Counted from the stretch's first letter, positions 24,301-35,149 are shown. The stretch is DNA of 64,000 nt from Symsagittifera roscoffensis (GCF_963678635.1 NC_087066.1:18661275-18725274); one strand, 5' to 3'. A program made the numbers and translations. The notes: a model not told the origin generated them from the letters alone.

Positions 24301-26066
24301 ATGAGTGATATTATGAGGTTCATATGGCATTTTCCTTGGATATTGATATAGCTGATCATCTTATAAATGTTATGCCGTTCGAGTGTTGATTGTTCATCCT
24401 AAGACTATATATTTCTTTCATTTTAATCGTTTCCACTTCGAATCATTCATTTATCAATAGATGTGCTCTAATTTTGCGGCCTCATCCTTGCAAAAGAACG
24501 ATTTCATATAGCGTTTTATATACGCATATGGTATGGTTGTCGATTAGCTGGTAAGCTCCTTACCCGAATGAGTCCAAGGATTTTGACGATGGTGTGCAAT
24601 TTTGGAGCTGTGTGTCGCTTTGCTTGTTTGCGGTTTAAATACCCCTTGCCACAACGACCCCCTGGTCTCCCCAGCCCTACAGTGCAGTGACGCTTTTGCT
24701 CAAAATAGGCCAGCTTGAGCTTATCTTGTAACGGATCTTGTTTTATAACTTAAGATTCTGTCCTCGAGCTTATTAATCTGACAGTAGAATTTTCCCTGAA
24801 AGTGGGATTTAAAAACACTTCAAAAAAAGGTTGTTAATATTCTAGGTCGGCGAGGGTCAGTCAGACTTATCGCTTGTCAAGTACAGCAAGAAAGACATCA
24901 GTCAATTGAAGACCTCAATGCATGACATAGAAGAAGACGAGGACTTCTTCGAGGACTGGAGGTACGATGATGTGCCCAGTTACTCCAGGGGAACCTGGCT
25001 CCGCAGACGAAGGATAGATGGATCCCTCACCAGGACTCCCCCAGGGTTCTACCAGGGAGTGTGGAAGCTCCTAGCCAAGTGTCACGATGGAATTTGCGTT
25101 GAAGACAGAATGCTCTACTCTATTTGGTTAGTTTCTTGCTCGATGTAAGTTTAGCTGACAAGAATTGACAAAAATTTCAAATTTCTCTAGTGAAGATGAT
25201 CATCATCACCATCATTATGTTTTCTTCATTTAGACACCTCTTCTTGTTAATGATGAAAATGTTAAAATTGATCTAAGATGAATGGATAGATTTCAGCAAT
25301 TTTTTAGTGAATGCATCCTAGTATCGTTGCAGCATTTTTATGAGTCATTTTAGTTGTGAAATGCTTTTGTGAAATGGCTGTTGGTTCACAAAAATAGGGA
25401 AAAAGGAAGTGACTTGTAAGATATTGGAAATGGTAAAACTGAAGTTTGCATCTGATGTTAGATAGTCCAAATCATTCGTCCAGTTTTTTTTGCACTTAGA
25501 GTTGTTGAGCAAGGAAAAGCTATGGGGATATAGCTCAGTGGTAGAGCATTCGACTGCAGATCGAGAGGTCCTCGGTTGGAACCCGGGTGTCCCCTTAATT
25601 TTAATTAAGCTTTGATGTATTTGACTAATTAAGCTTTGATGTATTCTCTAGGACTAAAGAAATGACACAGGACGAAATGAAGTTCGACTTGAAGATCGAG
25701 GAAATCTTCAGTCGGATATCGGAGCCAGAGTACAGACAGATTCTGATCGAGTCAATGATGGTTTTGGCAAAGTTGGTGGAGAAGCACTACAAAGACAGAG
25801 TGTACCCTGTTATTAAATTGGAGAACCTCTGCAAACATGCAAATCATCTTTTCATTGCCGAAATGGGCGAAAGGTACCCTAATATGTCACGCGAGACGTT
25901 ATTAAAGGGTACAAGAGATATTTCTAACTTCTTCTATGATTCGGCTCCCAGCGGACGATATGGAACATTGACTTACCTGATCAGATCAACAGTCATGTTC
26001 TTAGAAGCAACAAATTCTGCCAAAAAGGGGCAAGATTCCCCTCCTATGGATTGTAAAATCAGTTAG
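15304..26066 (+). CDS. PHKA: Phosphorylase b kinase regulatory subunit alpha
   Basis: Complete gene: exons 15304-15539, 16023-16109, 17624-17795, 21049-23244, 23721-23870, 24846-25126 and 25652-26066, giving 1178 aa. All junctions are GT-AG and phase-consistent. The alpha subunit regulates the glycogenolysis-activating kinase. The N-terminus MRSRSNSG and the following [27 protein letters not shown] and WGLSLAYRK are alpha-type glucoamylase-like domain signatures. [30 protein letters not shown] and CEWPL follow. Later come [41 protein letters not shown] and the calmodulin-region-like [15 protein letters not shown]. The protein ends DCKIS, a CaaX-like box corresponding to the farnesylation site of alpha subunits. 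The linker between residues about 947 and 1000 is short and acidic, so the multiphosphorylation region seems reduced relative to vertebrates. Confidence 0.96.
15540..16022 (+). other. PHKA intron 1, nothing recognised
   Basis: AT-rich, with a normal GTAAGT donor and TGTTGTAG acceptor. No repeat is identified. Confidence 0.7.
16376..16860 (-). repeat. Family B repeat in PHKA intron 2
   Basis: Minus-strand copy: AAGGATAGCCGGTTGCTGTG with AGCACAGAATATTCCGACCA at 16380-16425, and an eroded other end near 16800-16860 (GATATTGG, GTGGCGTC). It lies wholly within the intron 16110-17623. Confidence 0.6.
17280..17548 (+). repeat. Family B repeat, short copy in PHKA intron 2
   Basis: CCACAAATAATCAT starts it, and GTAGTCGGAACTTCCTTTGC with CACAGCAACCGGCTGTG ends it. 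The middle is shorter than in the 12760-13255 copy and contains a B-box-like GATGTTCGAGGC near 17350. It ends about 75 bp before exon 3. Confidence 0.6.
18395..18475 (+). mobile_element. tRNA-derived SINE head
   Basis: GTGTGGTGGTAAGGAGTGGG resembles an A-box and GCGTTCAAATCC a B-box, about 40 bases apart. The fold lacks complete tRNA stems, so it is not a tRNA gene. It lies in PHKA intron 3. Confidence 0.5.
18645..18815 (+). repeat. Family C repeat, partial
   Basis: Contains CCAAAAACGTGATTGACTTC, ATCAGATTTTCCGGCGGAAT and a segment near CAAACTGGGTTAGC. It matches the middle part of the other family C copies. Confidence 0.6.
19030..19800 (+). repeat. Two family C copies in tandem, PHKA intron 3
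   Basis: Copy one (19030-19425) begins GCATTTATGAATGCCCTTAT and holds TCACGAAAAACGTGATCAAC. Copy two starts at 19427 with CACGAAAAACGTGATCGACT. Each then has the lone blocks TTCCAAGGGAAAT/TCTCCAGCGGAATA, TTTCTTCGAAATTC or its relative, and CATTACTCTTTTCCAACTG. The block CACG-AAAAA-CGTG is itself an inverted repeat. No open frame of interest is seen. Confidence 0.7.
20461..20655 (+). repeat. Family A repeat body with terminal hairpin
   Basis: From GGCATGTTAGTTGGTAAATT through CTAATGCGTCATAATT-like and TAGACTCAAAGTTTTACTCA to ATGCGAAGTGCAACTTTGCG and TCTGTGT. It is clearly related along its length to 59925-60146, which lies behind a tRNA-like head. Confidence 0.75.
20712..20905 (+). mobile_element. 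tRNA-headed SINE in PHKA intron 3
   Basis: Head: CTCTGGCGCAGATGCTTAGA (A-box) and GGTTTCGATTCTGG (B-box), spaced as in a tRNA. The body runs to GGGAAGTGCAGCCTCGCTTC with TGTGTTAAA, the family A hairpin. It ends about 145 bp before exon 4. Confidence 0.65.
23370..23662 (+). repeat. Family B repeat in PHKA intron 4
   Basis: Starts CACAAATAATAATTGGAATG with GAGTGATATGTCA and ends GTGGTTGGAACATTCTGTGC with GGCTATCCTTCTT. It is a shortened copy that fills most of the intron 23245-23720. Confidence 0.65.
23871..24845 (+). other. PHKA intron 5, nothing recognised
   Basis: An AT-rich 975-bp intron. A less AT-rich patch near 24600-24700 (CCCCTGGTCTCCCC) stands out, but I can assign no element to it. 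Confidence 0.6.
25524..25595 (+). tRNA. tRNA-Cys(GCA)-like gene with a T-loop change, in PHKA intron 6
   Basis: All four arms form: acceptor GGGGATA/TGTCCCC with one wobble, D-arm GCTC/GAGC with GG in the loop, anticodon arm TTCGA/TCGAG with loop CTGCAGA (anticodon GCA), T-arm CTCGG/CCGGG. The unpaired 3' base is T, as expected for tRNA-Cys. The T-loop reads TTGGAAC where TTCGA is expected, so position 56 is G instead of C and the G19-C56 tertiary pair is lost. A TTTT run about 5 nt downstream could end transcription. It is either a recent pseudogene or an unusual functional copy. Confidence 0.85.
25604..25648 (+). repeat. Short tandem direct repeat
   Basis: AATTAAGCTTTGATGTATT occurs twice, about 25 bp apart, between the tRNA-like gene and the acceptor of the last PHKA exon. 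The second copy overlaps the polypyrimidine region of that acceptor. Confidence 0.85.
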
Positions 26067-26840
26067 ATGCTATTTTTTGCATTAAATTGATTGGCTCTTT
26101 TCCACTTGCAGCTCCCATACTGGTATTTTGATTTAAAATAATAATTTTCACAAATATAAAAAAAAAACATTCAAATTGAAGTTTTATGTTTCAACACGGC
26201 AAAACATTATATCACGCATTACGCCGAAAAATCCCCGAAATACTCAGAAGTATAGATCGTTAACAGCTAAAATTTTCCAAGTACAGAAATTTGTGTAAAA
26301 GGGACCTAAAATTAATTTTAATTTTGGAGAAAGCTGTATATGAGCTACGCCCTCTTCCGCAAAACTTTTTTCACATGGACCAGGACTCTCATTAGTTGTT
26401 CCATCCCAACTATCAGTCATGTTTTTAGTTTTTCAATCAGATTGTAAACTAACAGCCGGTCAAAGCTAATCATTCGCCCGCAGTTATTGTTCTAAGACCA
26501 CAGAAAGTTATTCTATCTTATGAAACCTCTGAAATCTTATAAAGTTATGAAACCCCTCCGAATTCGCAACTTTTTGTAAATAAATTAGGAGAAAATTAAT
26601 TTTAACGATCACTATTGATCACCAAAGCTAGCTAAGAATGGATAGAAAGGCGAAATTGTAGAATTAGTTGATTTCCCTACTTGGCGACGTATCTCAACTC
26701 GCTCTAGTTCGCCACAGATCGATACTATCTTTTTGATACCGTGTAATAACTGCGGAAATTTCAAGAATTTAGACCGAAGAATTTGAGTTGAATCATAACG
26801 ATATAAAAAAGAATCTCCAGCTCATCTCTGAGGTAATGTA
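26067..26840 (+). other. 3' flank of PHKA, no gene
   Basis: AT-rich. No canonical AATAAA lies close to the PHKA stop; variants such as AATAAT occur at about 26140. Nothing else is recognised. Confidence 0.5.
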
Positions 26841-27198
26841 CAGGGGCGGATCTAGGATGTTCTCGGGGGGGGGGGGGGTTTGCGGATTTTCAAAAAAATG
26901 TCGAAAATTTTGTCGACCTTTTTTTTAGGTCGACCGAATTGATTTTTCGAGCTCTCTCTAAGCACGGTTTAGTCCCTGTTATGGCAAAATTTTCTACGCC
27001 GCAGGCAAATTTTTGAAAAAAAAATCCAAAAAAGGCGTTTTTAGGCACTTTTTGGAAAATTTTGTCGCGTTTTTTTTTTCGGCGCGCGTTCCCCCCTCTA
27101 AATTAGTATATAGAAAAAATTTAGGGTCGGTCGGCCAAAAATGGATTTCTTAAAAAGTATCAAAGGGGGATCCTTTGGGTCCCCTAAATCCGCCCCTG
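26841..27198. mobile_element. hAT-like MITE, 358 bp, with target duplication
   Basis: The terminal inverted repeats are CAGGGGCGGATCTAGG and, on the other strand, CAGGGGCGGATTTAGG (one difference in 16). The 8 bases outside each end, GTAATGTA (26833-26840) and GTAATATA (27199-27206), agree at 7 of 8, as expected for an 8-bp hAT-type duplication. It is internally non-coding, with a G-run near 26866-26878 and AT-rich filler. Confidence 0.85.
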
Positions 27199-27206
27199 GT
27201 AATATA

Positions 27207-28999
27207 TATTAATCAAGCTAAGCGAGCTGCGATTTGTGACCCTAACTTTTTTCTTGAGTACAATCTCTAGTCGTGCTCTCTAACAAGCCGAACATCACTA
27301 ACTAATTTCTATCGAAAATTAACTACTCTCTACCAATTCTGGAATCCTAGTTCTCCCGGAGAACCACCTCTTCTGTCACAACGGTTTTTCTGTTTTCTGG
27401 TCACTAAGTTTTGCCTATTCTGGACGAAACGATTTCAAGCTAAGCGTTTCATTTAGATTTTAGTGTTACATGATTTGAACCGAGAGATTTGATCTAAGCC
27501 AAGATAATAACTTCATGTGCTGCTTCTTTTGCAAATTTTCAGAACATTTCTTTTCCTAAATCTGACCAGGGTTCAGTAGCGGCATTTTTAACATACTCAG
27601 AATACTCAAAAATAGGTGATTATAAATCGTTAATGCTAGTATGCATTATTTTTGCATTAAAATTTTTGTCTGTTCTAGCGATAGTTCATCGCTAACTTAA
27701 GGCTAAATTTATCGACGTCAGAACCAAAAACTCGCTTTAGCAAAGATGTTGGTAGCTACTTTTATCAACGTACATTGCTGATTTTTTATAGGAGATCAAC
27801 CAGGACTTGTAAAAAAATTACCTTGAAGTTTGATGAATCCAGTTTTGAAAGAAATATTGTTTGCAAAAAAAGCACTCAGGTTTGAAGATTTTACCGCGCT
27901 GCTAGTTTTTAAAACACCGTTAAGCTAGGTTAATTCTGATGTCCTTGTTTGACTAAGTTTAATGTTTTCTGTTTTGCGATCATTTCTATCCAGAATAAGT
28001 AAAAGATACGAAGATGTTAAATTCCAAAAGATAGCAAGGCGGAAGATTGGTTTCATATATTTTGTAGATTACACTGGTGGGAGGAGGTGGGAATGATTGA
28101 GATTAACTAACTTCATTTTAAAAAATGAAAGAGTTCTTGGAAAAGAGAGGGCGATAGGCTTGATTAATTTAGAACATTGATAGAACATCGAAGCTTGATG
28201 TTTTGATAGAACATCGAAGCTTGATTTATTTTCTTTGGTTATGCTTATGTGGATTTAAAGTTTTGTTTCTTTCGATAGAATTTTATTCAGATGCTGTTTT
28301 TATCTCTTTTCACTTTGTACTTTTTTAAATTACTATTTTGACCATTTGAATGAATGACGAACTTATTAACCTTAGTAAAAAAAGTATCTGAATGACAGGT
28401 TTTTTCAAGTTAACCTCAGTAGAAAGGAACCACAGTAGCATTGCCAATGATTAACAAAGTAGAACATTTCTCTCACATGTTTCGTGCCAAATATTTGAAA
28501 TATTAACTCACGTAATGAGTGAGCTCTAAATGTGCCACAACAATATAGATCATCACAAACAAAAACAGGCAGAAATATCTGTACTTACGTGAAAAAATTA
28601 CGATAACGAGGCGATTTAAAAGTATTTGCAGTCACACCTTATAACTCGGCCCAGTAGCGGATTTAGAGAAGTACAACACCCCTTTCAGGGATTCCGACCC
28701 CTGACCACCCAAAGAGTCAGCCTTCTGGTGCTTTTTTACGCAATCCTTTTTTGATCAACAAACGCTAGGTTTTTTGAAAGGTGCCAGTATACACTAAATT
28801 TGAGGGGGAGCGCACGCCTTAGATACGCAAGGATCTTTATACTGTTTTTGACTGGATACAGAAGCTGGATAATCCAATAAGGTCGAATAGTGGCTGATAA
28901 GGTTTTCAATGGCTGACAGGAAAGTTCTGAAATAAGTTCCACTAAATTTTTTTACCTTGATAGTTTTCGGCTGTTTAATTTCTGTTTATTACCATTCCT
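27207..28999. other. Intergenic stretch, nothing recognised
   Basis: AT-rich, no credible frame. A 25-bp direct repeat (GATAGAACATCGAAGCTTGA twice) lies at 28179-28225. An AGCGGATTTAGAG near 28653 resembles a MITE end but has no partner. Confidence 0.5.
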
Positions 29000-30250
29000 T
29001 TGTTAAAATGAAGGCAACGTCCACTATCGAGCAGCGAAAGTGTATAGATCACGAAAAACGTGGTCGACTTCTTAATTCGAATCTGGAATTTATTTTTCAG
29101 ATTTTCCAGCGAAAATTAACTATTGATGCAGGTTTCTCAAATTTATAAAAAAGGGTCGATAATAAATTGTTCTAGAAAGTCAAGGGGGGCTTAAGATAAT
29201 CTACGGTTTTCTTCGAAAGTTGTAGTTTAGTGAAAAAACAAGTCGGTATATATTTTTCTGTTCACTTGCTCTCATTGACTTTTTTCCAACTGTCTTTTGG
29301 GTATGTGTTTGAAGTTGTATTTTGGGACGTTTTTCTCATGGAAAATTGTGGGTACTAAGATATTAAACCATTTATCCAGAGCGATATGTTTCAATGGTAC
29401 GTAATGGTTCAAGTTTCATGCAATTTAATTTGCTATCACGCAATTTGCTACAGTGTAAAGGTGTTTTGCAATATTTATTCATATTTACTTCTAGTTAATT
29501 AATAGATGTTCAAATCGATTAACGTTTAGGACCAGCAAGTGCTAGTGGTAAACTGAACTAGTTTTGAGATACGAAGGGAAACTGACTCAAATTTATTCAA
29601 ATTGAGCATCAAATATCATCTAAGCCATAATTTTTGTGTCAATTAATTGCAAAGTTTTGACAATAATCCGCAATTAAAGCTATTGAAACAGAACAAAACA
29701 CTCATATTTTTATTTTGCGTCATTGCTTAAATCGTTTTTGTGCAAACATACAGCTTAGCTGTTATGAGTCAAATTACGTGGGAAATATCTCAACAAATTA
29801 AACGGCAACAAAATTGGCAATCTTTTGATATGATTAACTCGACATGAAAATTGCGTTGAAGTTTTGCGGCTTTCAGTTCGATCATGCATGCGGTTTGAAT
29901 TTTGATTTATTCTTAAGATCAATTAAAATTCGTTTGCTAAAATGAGAATCATTCACGCCCTCCAAATACGATAGTCGAAATGGTGTGAAAAAACGCGAGT
30001 GACATTAAGTTCGAAAGTAGATATTTATTTTGAGATTTCCCAGCGGAAATTGAAAAAATAATTACCTTTCAGTTTTCTTACGATCCAGCTTCCTTCAATG
30101 GGCTAATTTTATGAAAAAATGTGTTGATAAAAAGTTTTTTTAATTTGAGACAGATTCAACATGATGTAATCAGTCATTCTTTTTCAGTTGCCTGGAATTC
30201 ATTGACACTCTTCCAACTTAATGTTGGCTAATTTTGAACAGCACATATTG
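29000..30250 (+). repeat. Two family C copies
   Basis: Copy one (about 29000-29290) has GAGCAGCGAAAGTG, ATCACGAAAAACGTGGTCGA and GATTTTCCAGCG. Copy two (about 29965-30240) has CTCCAAATACGATAG, AACGCGAGTGAC, GATTTCCCAGCGGAAATT and a TTCATTGACACTCTTCCAAC end. The sequence between them is AT-rich and unassigned. Confidence 0.6.
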
Positions 30251-30669
30251 ACTGTTATCTTCTTCAGCTGAATAAGTTTGTGCAGATTTCATACTCTTTT
30301 TTGGAAAAACGATTTTTAATGAGCAATTGGCATAAAAATTGAGCGCCATGAAAGGCCAAATGACCGTAATTGTGTATCAAGATCAAATTCAGGAGTGACA
30401 ATGCAGGGTCTGGGAAAAAAGGCGAATCTCAATTTTGAAAGAAAAGCGATGTTAAGTGTAAAAGAACGAAGCGGGTCTTGATGATTTTTCGGAAAAAGTT
30501 TCATTTTAAAAAAATCATGTTGTTCACGTTTATTATTCAAACTTGTTCACGCTTTTTTGTGATTTTTCACGGTTGAAGTTAAACTTTCTTTGTTCCTAAG
30601 AATTTTCCAGCTATCTGTTGGTTATGTTATAAATTGTCAAGTGCAAAGTTTTGAAGGCGGTTTCCAGTA

Positions 30670-30895
30670 GCTGGGACGTGAAGTTCTGGAAAAAGGGTTA
30701 GCTAAAGTTATTGACATAGATGGCTTTCCATTCTGTGTTATTTTGCCTCAGAAAAATTACTGCGGGTCGTAGGTTTTATTTTATACGGGGATCAAGTCCA
30801 TAAAGTGTTTATCACGAACCGTTTTTTTTAGGTTTTAGTACAAAAGGGTTTCAGCTTCAAACTATTTTCTTCCTTGTCAAGGTTTTATTTTTTTT
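30670..30895 (-). mobile_element. LINE fragment, homologous to the insert in the F-box pseudogene
   Basis: Reverse complement of 33852-34073, nearly base for base: CAGCTGGGACGTGAAGTTCT-type start, GCGGGTCGTAGGTTTTATT, AACCGTTTTTTTTAGGTTTT and TCAAGGTTTTATTTTTT. In the pseudogene this block directly follows the endonuclease piece, which links it to the element at 31890-32570. Confidence 0.75.
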
Positions 30896-31125
30896 AGGGA
30901 AATTGTTTTTGGCTAAAACTGATGTGGAAAGGCATGGAAATAGCAGATCACGCTCATATTTGACTTGGCGGCCTAACGTATGACTTCTTTTCAATTCTTT
31001 TTGATTTGCGAAAAAGTAAGATATCCGATTTTATTTGAGCGATAAAGTTCCGAAAATTAAATGTCCATCTTCGCCCATGACATTCGAATTTAAAAGCAAA
31101 GTTTTGCAGCGTGAGTTTTTTTTAA

Positions 31126-31185
31126 TGAATGTGGTCGGAACATTCTGTGCCGCTCGCACAGCATCCATCGGAATATCTTGTTTAT
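31126..31185 (+). repeat. Family B end block
   Basis: GTGGTCGGAACATTCTGTGC, then CGCACAGCATCC and ATCTTGTTTATC. It is an isolated terminal block sitting between two pieces of the decayed LINE. Confidence 0.55.
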
Positions 31186-31889
31186 CTTTTGTTCATCTCT
31201 ACATCTTTTTGAGAAATTGCCACTGACTTATTTTCCTCTTTTTGAACAGTTTCATTGAACTCAGTGACTGTATTGTATCTATGAGGGATAAAACTTTCAG
31301 TATTCAAGACCGCAGGGCATTTGTGAGGTATAAAACTATTAGCTTTGTTTATCGAAATCACATTTTGCTGTTTGTTATTTTTGAAATTTAAATCAACTGG
31401 TTATATTTCTTACCCTTGATAATTGATTTAGTCAGAGCATTTTTGCTAGCCAGGTTTGATCTTATTGAAGTGAGGAAATCATTGAATGCGTTGCTTTTTG
31501 CGGACGGCTCATTTAAACTTAATCTACCTACACGTAAGAATGTTACACACATTTCATTTGTAGTTTAACCAGTTTTTTTTTTCATTTAACAACTTGAAAA
31601 TTTGCCAGAGTCTCTGATACAGCTATTAATTTTTTATTAAGTAGATTTATCTTCGCTAGTCTAATAGCCTTATTATTTTTTCGCTGTTCCTTGAACTTTA
31701 CTTTGTTGACGTACCGAGTCAGTTTTCCAAACTTGTTTCTTTTGCAAATAGATTTTCCAACTTCAAGTTTAAACCAGTTAGCATTTGCCTGACGAAAACT
31801 TTTTTATATGGTGAAAAGGGGCAAGTGCGTCCAAAGATGGGCTTAAGCAATTTTGAAGTTTCACGTATGCACAATCAATTCCATCCAAA

Positions 31890-32570
31890 CTAGTTTAATT
31901 GGAGCTTTCCAGCTTGTTCAAAATCGGATGAAAGTAGGCAGTTTTGATTTTGTTATCCATTAATGTTAGGTTTCCGAGAATTTGTACTCTTTTCTCTATA
32001 GTTGTGTTCAAATTTAGTTTGAATAGAACGAGGCAGTTAACTGAGAAGCTTTCGTCTAAAACGAATAGATCAGCATCAGGTAAACCTCGGATTACAATAT
32101 GATCCAGGCAGGATTCTCGAGTATCGGGAACCATAGTCGCTGCTCGGCATCGAAGCCATTTGCATAGTAAGATCGTTTTCTTTACTTTAAATCAATTGTG
32201 AAATTTCCCGCCGCTATAATAAAGGGGAGTTTCTGAAACGAAAGATTATCTAGCTGGCAAGCAGTTTCTTCAACAAATTGCATTAGATCGATTCTGGGTG
32301 GTAAATACATGGTAACTTATATGAGACGAGTACCCTAAACCTCTACTAGGAGCGCCACAGACTTTCTGTTGCTTTCGTTGCTAGGCGCTCAATGAAATTT
32401 ACATTTTTTCAATGAAATTTACTTTTAACCAAGACTCAGTTATACATAGAACTTAAGGCGGAGATTAGAGACAGCTTATTGAAGCTTCCAGATATTCTTG
32501 ATTTTTTTTGAAAAGCAACGTTTGTTAACATTAACTTAATATTTGATATATGAACTACACTTGCTGGCTT
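31890..32570 (-). mobile_element. Decayed non-LTR retrotransposon, endonuclease domain
   Basis: On the minus strand, broken frames give a series typical of LINE apurinic endonucleases: a start like LMLTNVAF, a (T)ESWLK-like piece, YLPPR, FIIAAGNFTIDL (the family's GDFN position), then RESCLDHIVIRGLPDADLF and LDESFSVNCLVLF (the DH..V end block, with the catalytic SDH degraded to SVN). Stops and frame changes mean it is dead. I can identify no RT in continuity with it. Confidence 0.7.
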
Positions 32571-33153
32571 ATGATGCAACTGCACCACTGGTTTGAAGGA
32601 AAACACTTTCGTATTGGAATGAGGCGAGTTGATTTTCCGTAATTAATTTCCTATTTAATAAGTTTATTACAACAATTAGGCGATCAGGGTTGTATGGTGC
32701 TCTTCTCAAGTCTTTTACTCTCGAACAATTTTAATGATTAGTGAAGTGCGCGCAAGAAAAAAACAGAAACAAGCAAATTTTGAGAAAGAAGTAACGAAAA
32801 TAATAAAAAAAAACGATTTTCAAAGACGATGCTCTAAAAACTGATACGATTTTACGGGTTACGTATTACAACTTACTGAAGATACGCACTTGACGTAATG
32901 GGACAAAAAGAATTGAAAACTCTGCATTTTTTTAAAGTCTTCAAAAACTTGCTAGTCGCAGCCAACCTTTTTGGGTGTAAATGCGAAACTTGAACTTGTT
33001 TAATAACGTGGTCTAGCTGAATAAGTATAATCACGTGCTCTGGATAATTGTGAATGTGGAGAATTGAATGTACCTCGTCGCAATGAGGCTTTTTTGGCTC
33101 AGTTTTTTTAAAATCATTTGCAAGTGAATATTTACTTTTTTAAGGTTTTTCAG
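32571..33153 (+). other. Region upstream of the first F-box gene
   Basis: AT-rich, no gene. It ends in a TTTTTAAGGTTTTTCAG acceptor at 33153, 22 nt before the first F-box start codon. Confidence 0.5.
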
Positions 33154-33175
33154 TGTTGGTTGGTTTCAATCGGCT

Positions 33176-35084
33176 ATGGAGCAGGTGAACTATATAAATT
33201 TCGATCTACATATCTGTTATCTGCCATCAAATATAGTTCAGCTGATATGTCAGTTCCTGGTTGATTCAGAGATACCCGCTAAATATTTGGGACGCGGCAT
33301 AGTGTCTGTGTTGAGTTTACGTACAACATGTTCTCATTTCAATGATTTGATCAAAAATTTGCCTCTTAAAATCAGTCTTATGTTACCTTCAAACTATGAA
33401 TTTAGTTCTGAAAGAGATCGAACAATTTTGAAGTTTATGAATGAAGTTAGCCACCATTTCAATTGGAGAATCAAGCATTTTCAAATCGAGTACATTAATA
33501 ATGATTCGCGAAGTAATGGAGTTGATCTAGTGACCCCCTTCACGAACAGTTGCAGCAATTTGTTTTCAGGTGTACAACGAATTAGTTTGGTTAATATCAG
33601 TTTTTCTGTTGCTGATTCTATCTTGAAGCACCTCCAAGAAATAGCTTTCAACGCTAGCACCGTTGTTTACCTCCTATTTTTTTCACCATTTGGCCTAAAC
33701 AGTACGAATTGACAGAATCCTGCATGGATCATATTGTAATCCGAGGTTTACCTGATGCTGATCTATTCGTTTTAGACGAAAGCTTCTCAGTTAACTGCCT
33801 CGTTCTATTCAAACTAAATTGAACACAACTATAGAGAAAAGAGTACAAAAAATAAAACCTTGACAAGGAAGAAAATAGTTTGAAGCTGAAACCTTTTTGT
33901 ACTAAAACCTAAAAAAACGGTTCGTGATAAAAAACACTTTATGGACTTGATCCCCGTATGTAATAAAACCTACGACCCGCAGTAATTTTTCTGAGGCAAA
34001 ATAACACAGAATGGAAAGCCATCTATGTCAATAACTTTAGCTAACCCTTTTTCCAGAACTTCACGTCCCAGCTGAACCTTATCTTGACCACATTCAGTCC
34101 GTGACAATCAGGCGACTATTAAAAACTGGCTCCAAACTAGGTACATATATTCAAAGTTTTGTTAACTTGACTCATTTGAGACTTCTCTGCAGAATGAGAT
34201 TGTCATTGCTAGATTTAGTGCCGTTGAAGTTTCTGGAATACTTGGTGATAAGATGCGACGCGAGAACTGACGAAGTCGCATCATTAGGTGCAGTTTTACA
34301 TAGTGTCAAATATCTCGAAATGGATTTGACAGAGTTTAGGCGAGAACAAGATTCGATCAAAGATATGAAGTTTATTGATAACCATTTTCCAAATTTATCA
34401 AAAATTAGAATGTGGAACTCTCTTTCTGTAACAGATCTCGGTATTCAAAACGTGCAACGAAATGATGTGATGATTTCTCTTCCAAATTCCTGCAAATCGC
34501 TGTGCCTACACAGCTCAAGTTTGCTCTCAAAATTCGAAAAGATCTCAATTGAAAATTTATGCTTGGTTGATGGTGATTTGATGGAAAACTTTCAAAAATC
34601 TAAATTTTCTCATCTAGATTTGAAATTACTTCTAATGGGCAAAAACTACTGCGAAAACTTTCACCAATTCCTCGACATTTTATTGCAACTTTTGAACGTC
34701 CAACCAAACGTACAATATTTCAAATTAGACGTCTCAGAGTATGCTTTCGATCAAAAATTTAAAGTTGAAGGGGATGTAGAATGTATTCTAGACTGGTTCA
34801 CTGACAATTTTGTGTTCCTTCAAAAACATGAAAATTTAAAAGCGATTATGGTTGGAAATTTAGTTTTGAGCTTCACGCATCTCAGTATGTGGCAGAAAGA
34901 GTGGATTTTCATGTCAAGTTTTGACGATCAACATGCTAGTTACCCTGTTCAGATAAAACCCTTAAATCCAGTGTTCATCGATATTGCTTCAAAAAAAACA
35001 TTAAATAAGGGGCCTTTTCTTCAATTTGTAATTAATGTGAATATTGTGAATAGCTCAAAATCTATTATCTATTATATATTTTAA
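33176..35084 (+). pseudogene. F-box/LRR-like gene, broken by frameshift and LINE insertion
   Basis: Paralogue of the intact gene at 45132-46577. The N-terminal F-box (LPSNIVQLICQFLVDSEIPA ... RTTCSHFNDLI) is intact, and the frame stays open from 33176 to 33712. Relative to its paralogue it lacks one base in a T-run at 33677-33683, which shifts the frame and gives TGA at 33710. A LINE fragment then occupies about 33713-34073. Homology resumes at AEPYLDHIQ and runs through SFVNLTHLRLLCRMRL, PLKFLEYLVIRCDA, DMKFIDNHFPNLSKIRMW, WQKEWIFMSSFD and NPVFIDIASK to 35084, with a longer C-terminus than the paralogue. The second half is a long open frame, so decay may be recent. It could still make a truncated F-box protein. 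Confidence 0.8.
33713..34073 (+). mobile_element. LINE fragment inserted in the F-box gene
   Basis: The first 135 bp match the reverse complement of the endonuclease end block near 31985-32120. The remaining 220 bp match the reverse complement of 30670-30895. Relative to that locus about 1.1 kb is absent at the junction near 33850. The piece separates homologous halves of the F-box gene exactly. Confidence 0.8.
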
Positions 35085-35149
35085 TGCGGGCTTGTCGTCA
35101 TGTTCAAGCTTTTCAACGTGTTATTTTTGCAATTTTAACGAAAGAATCA

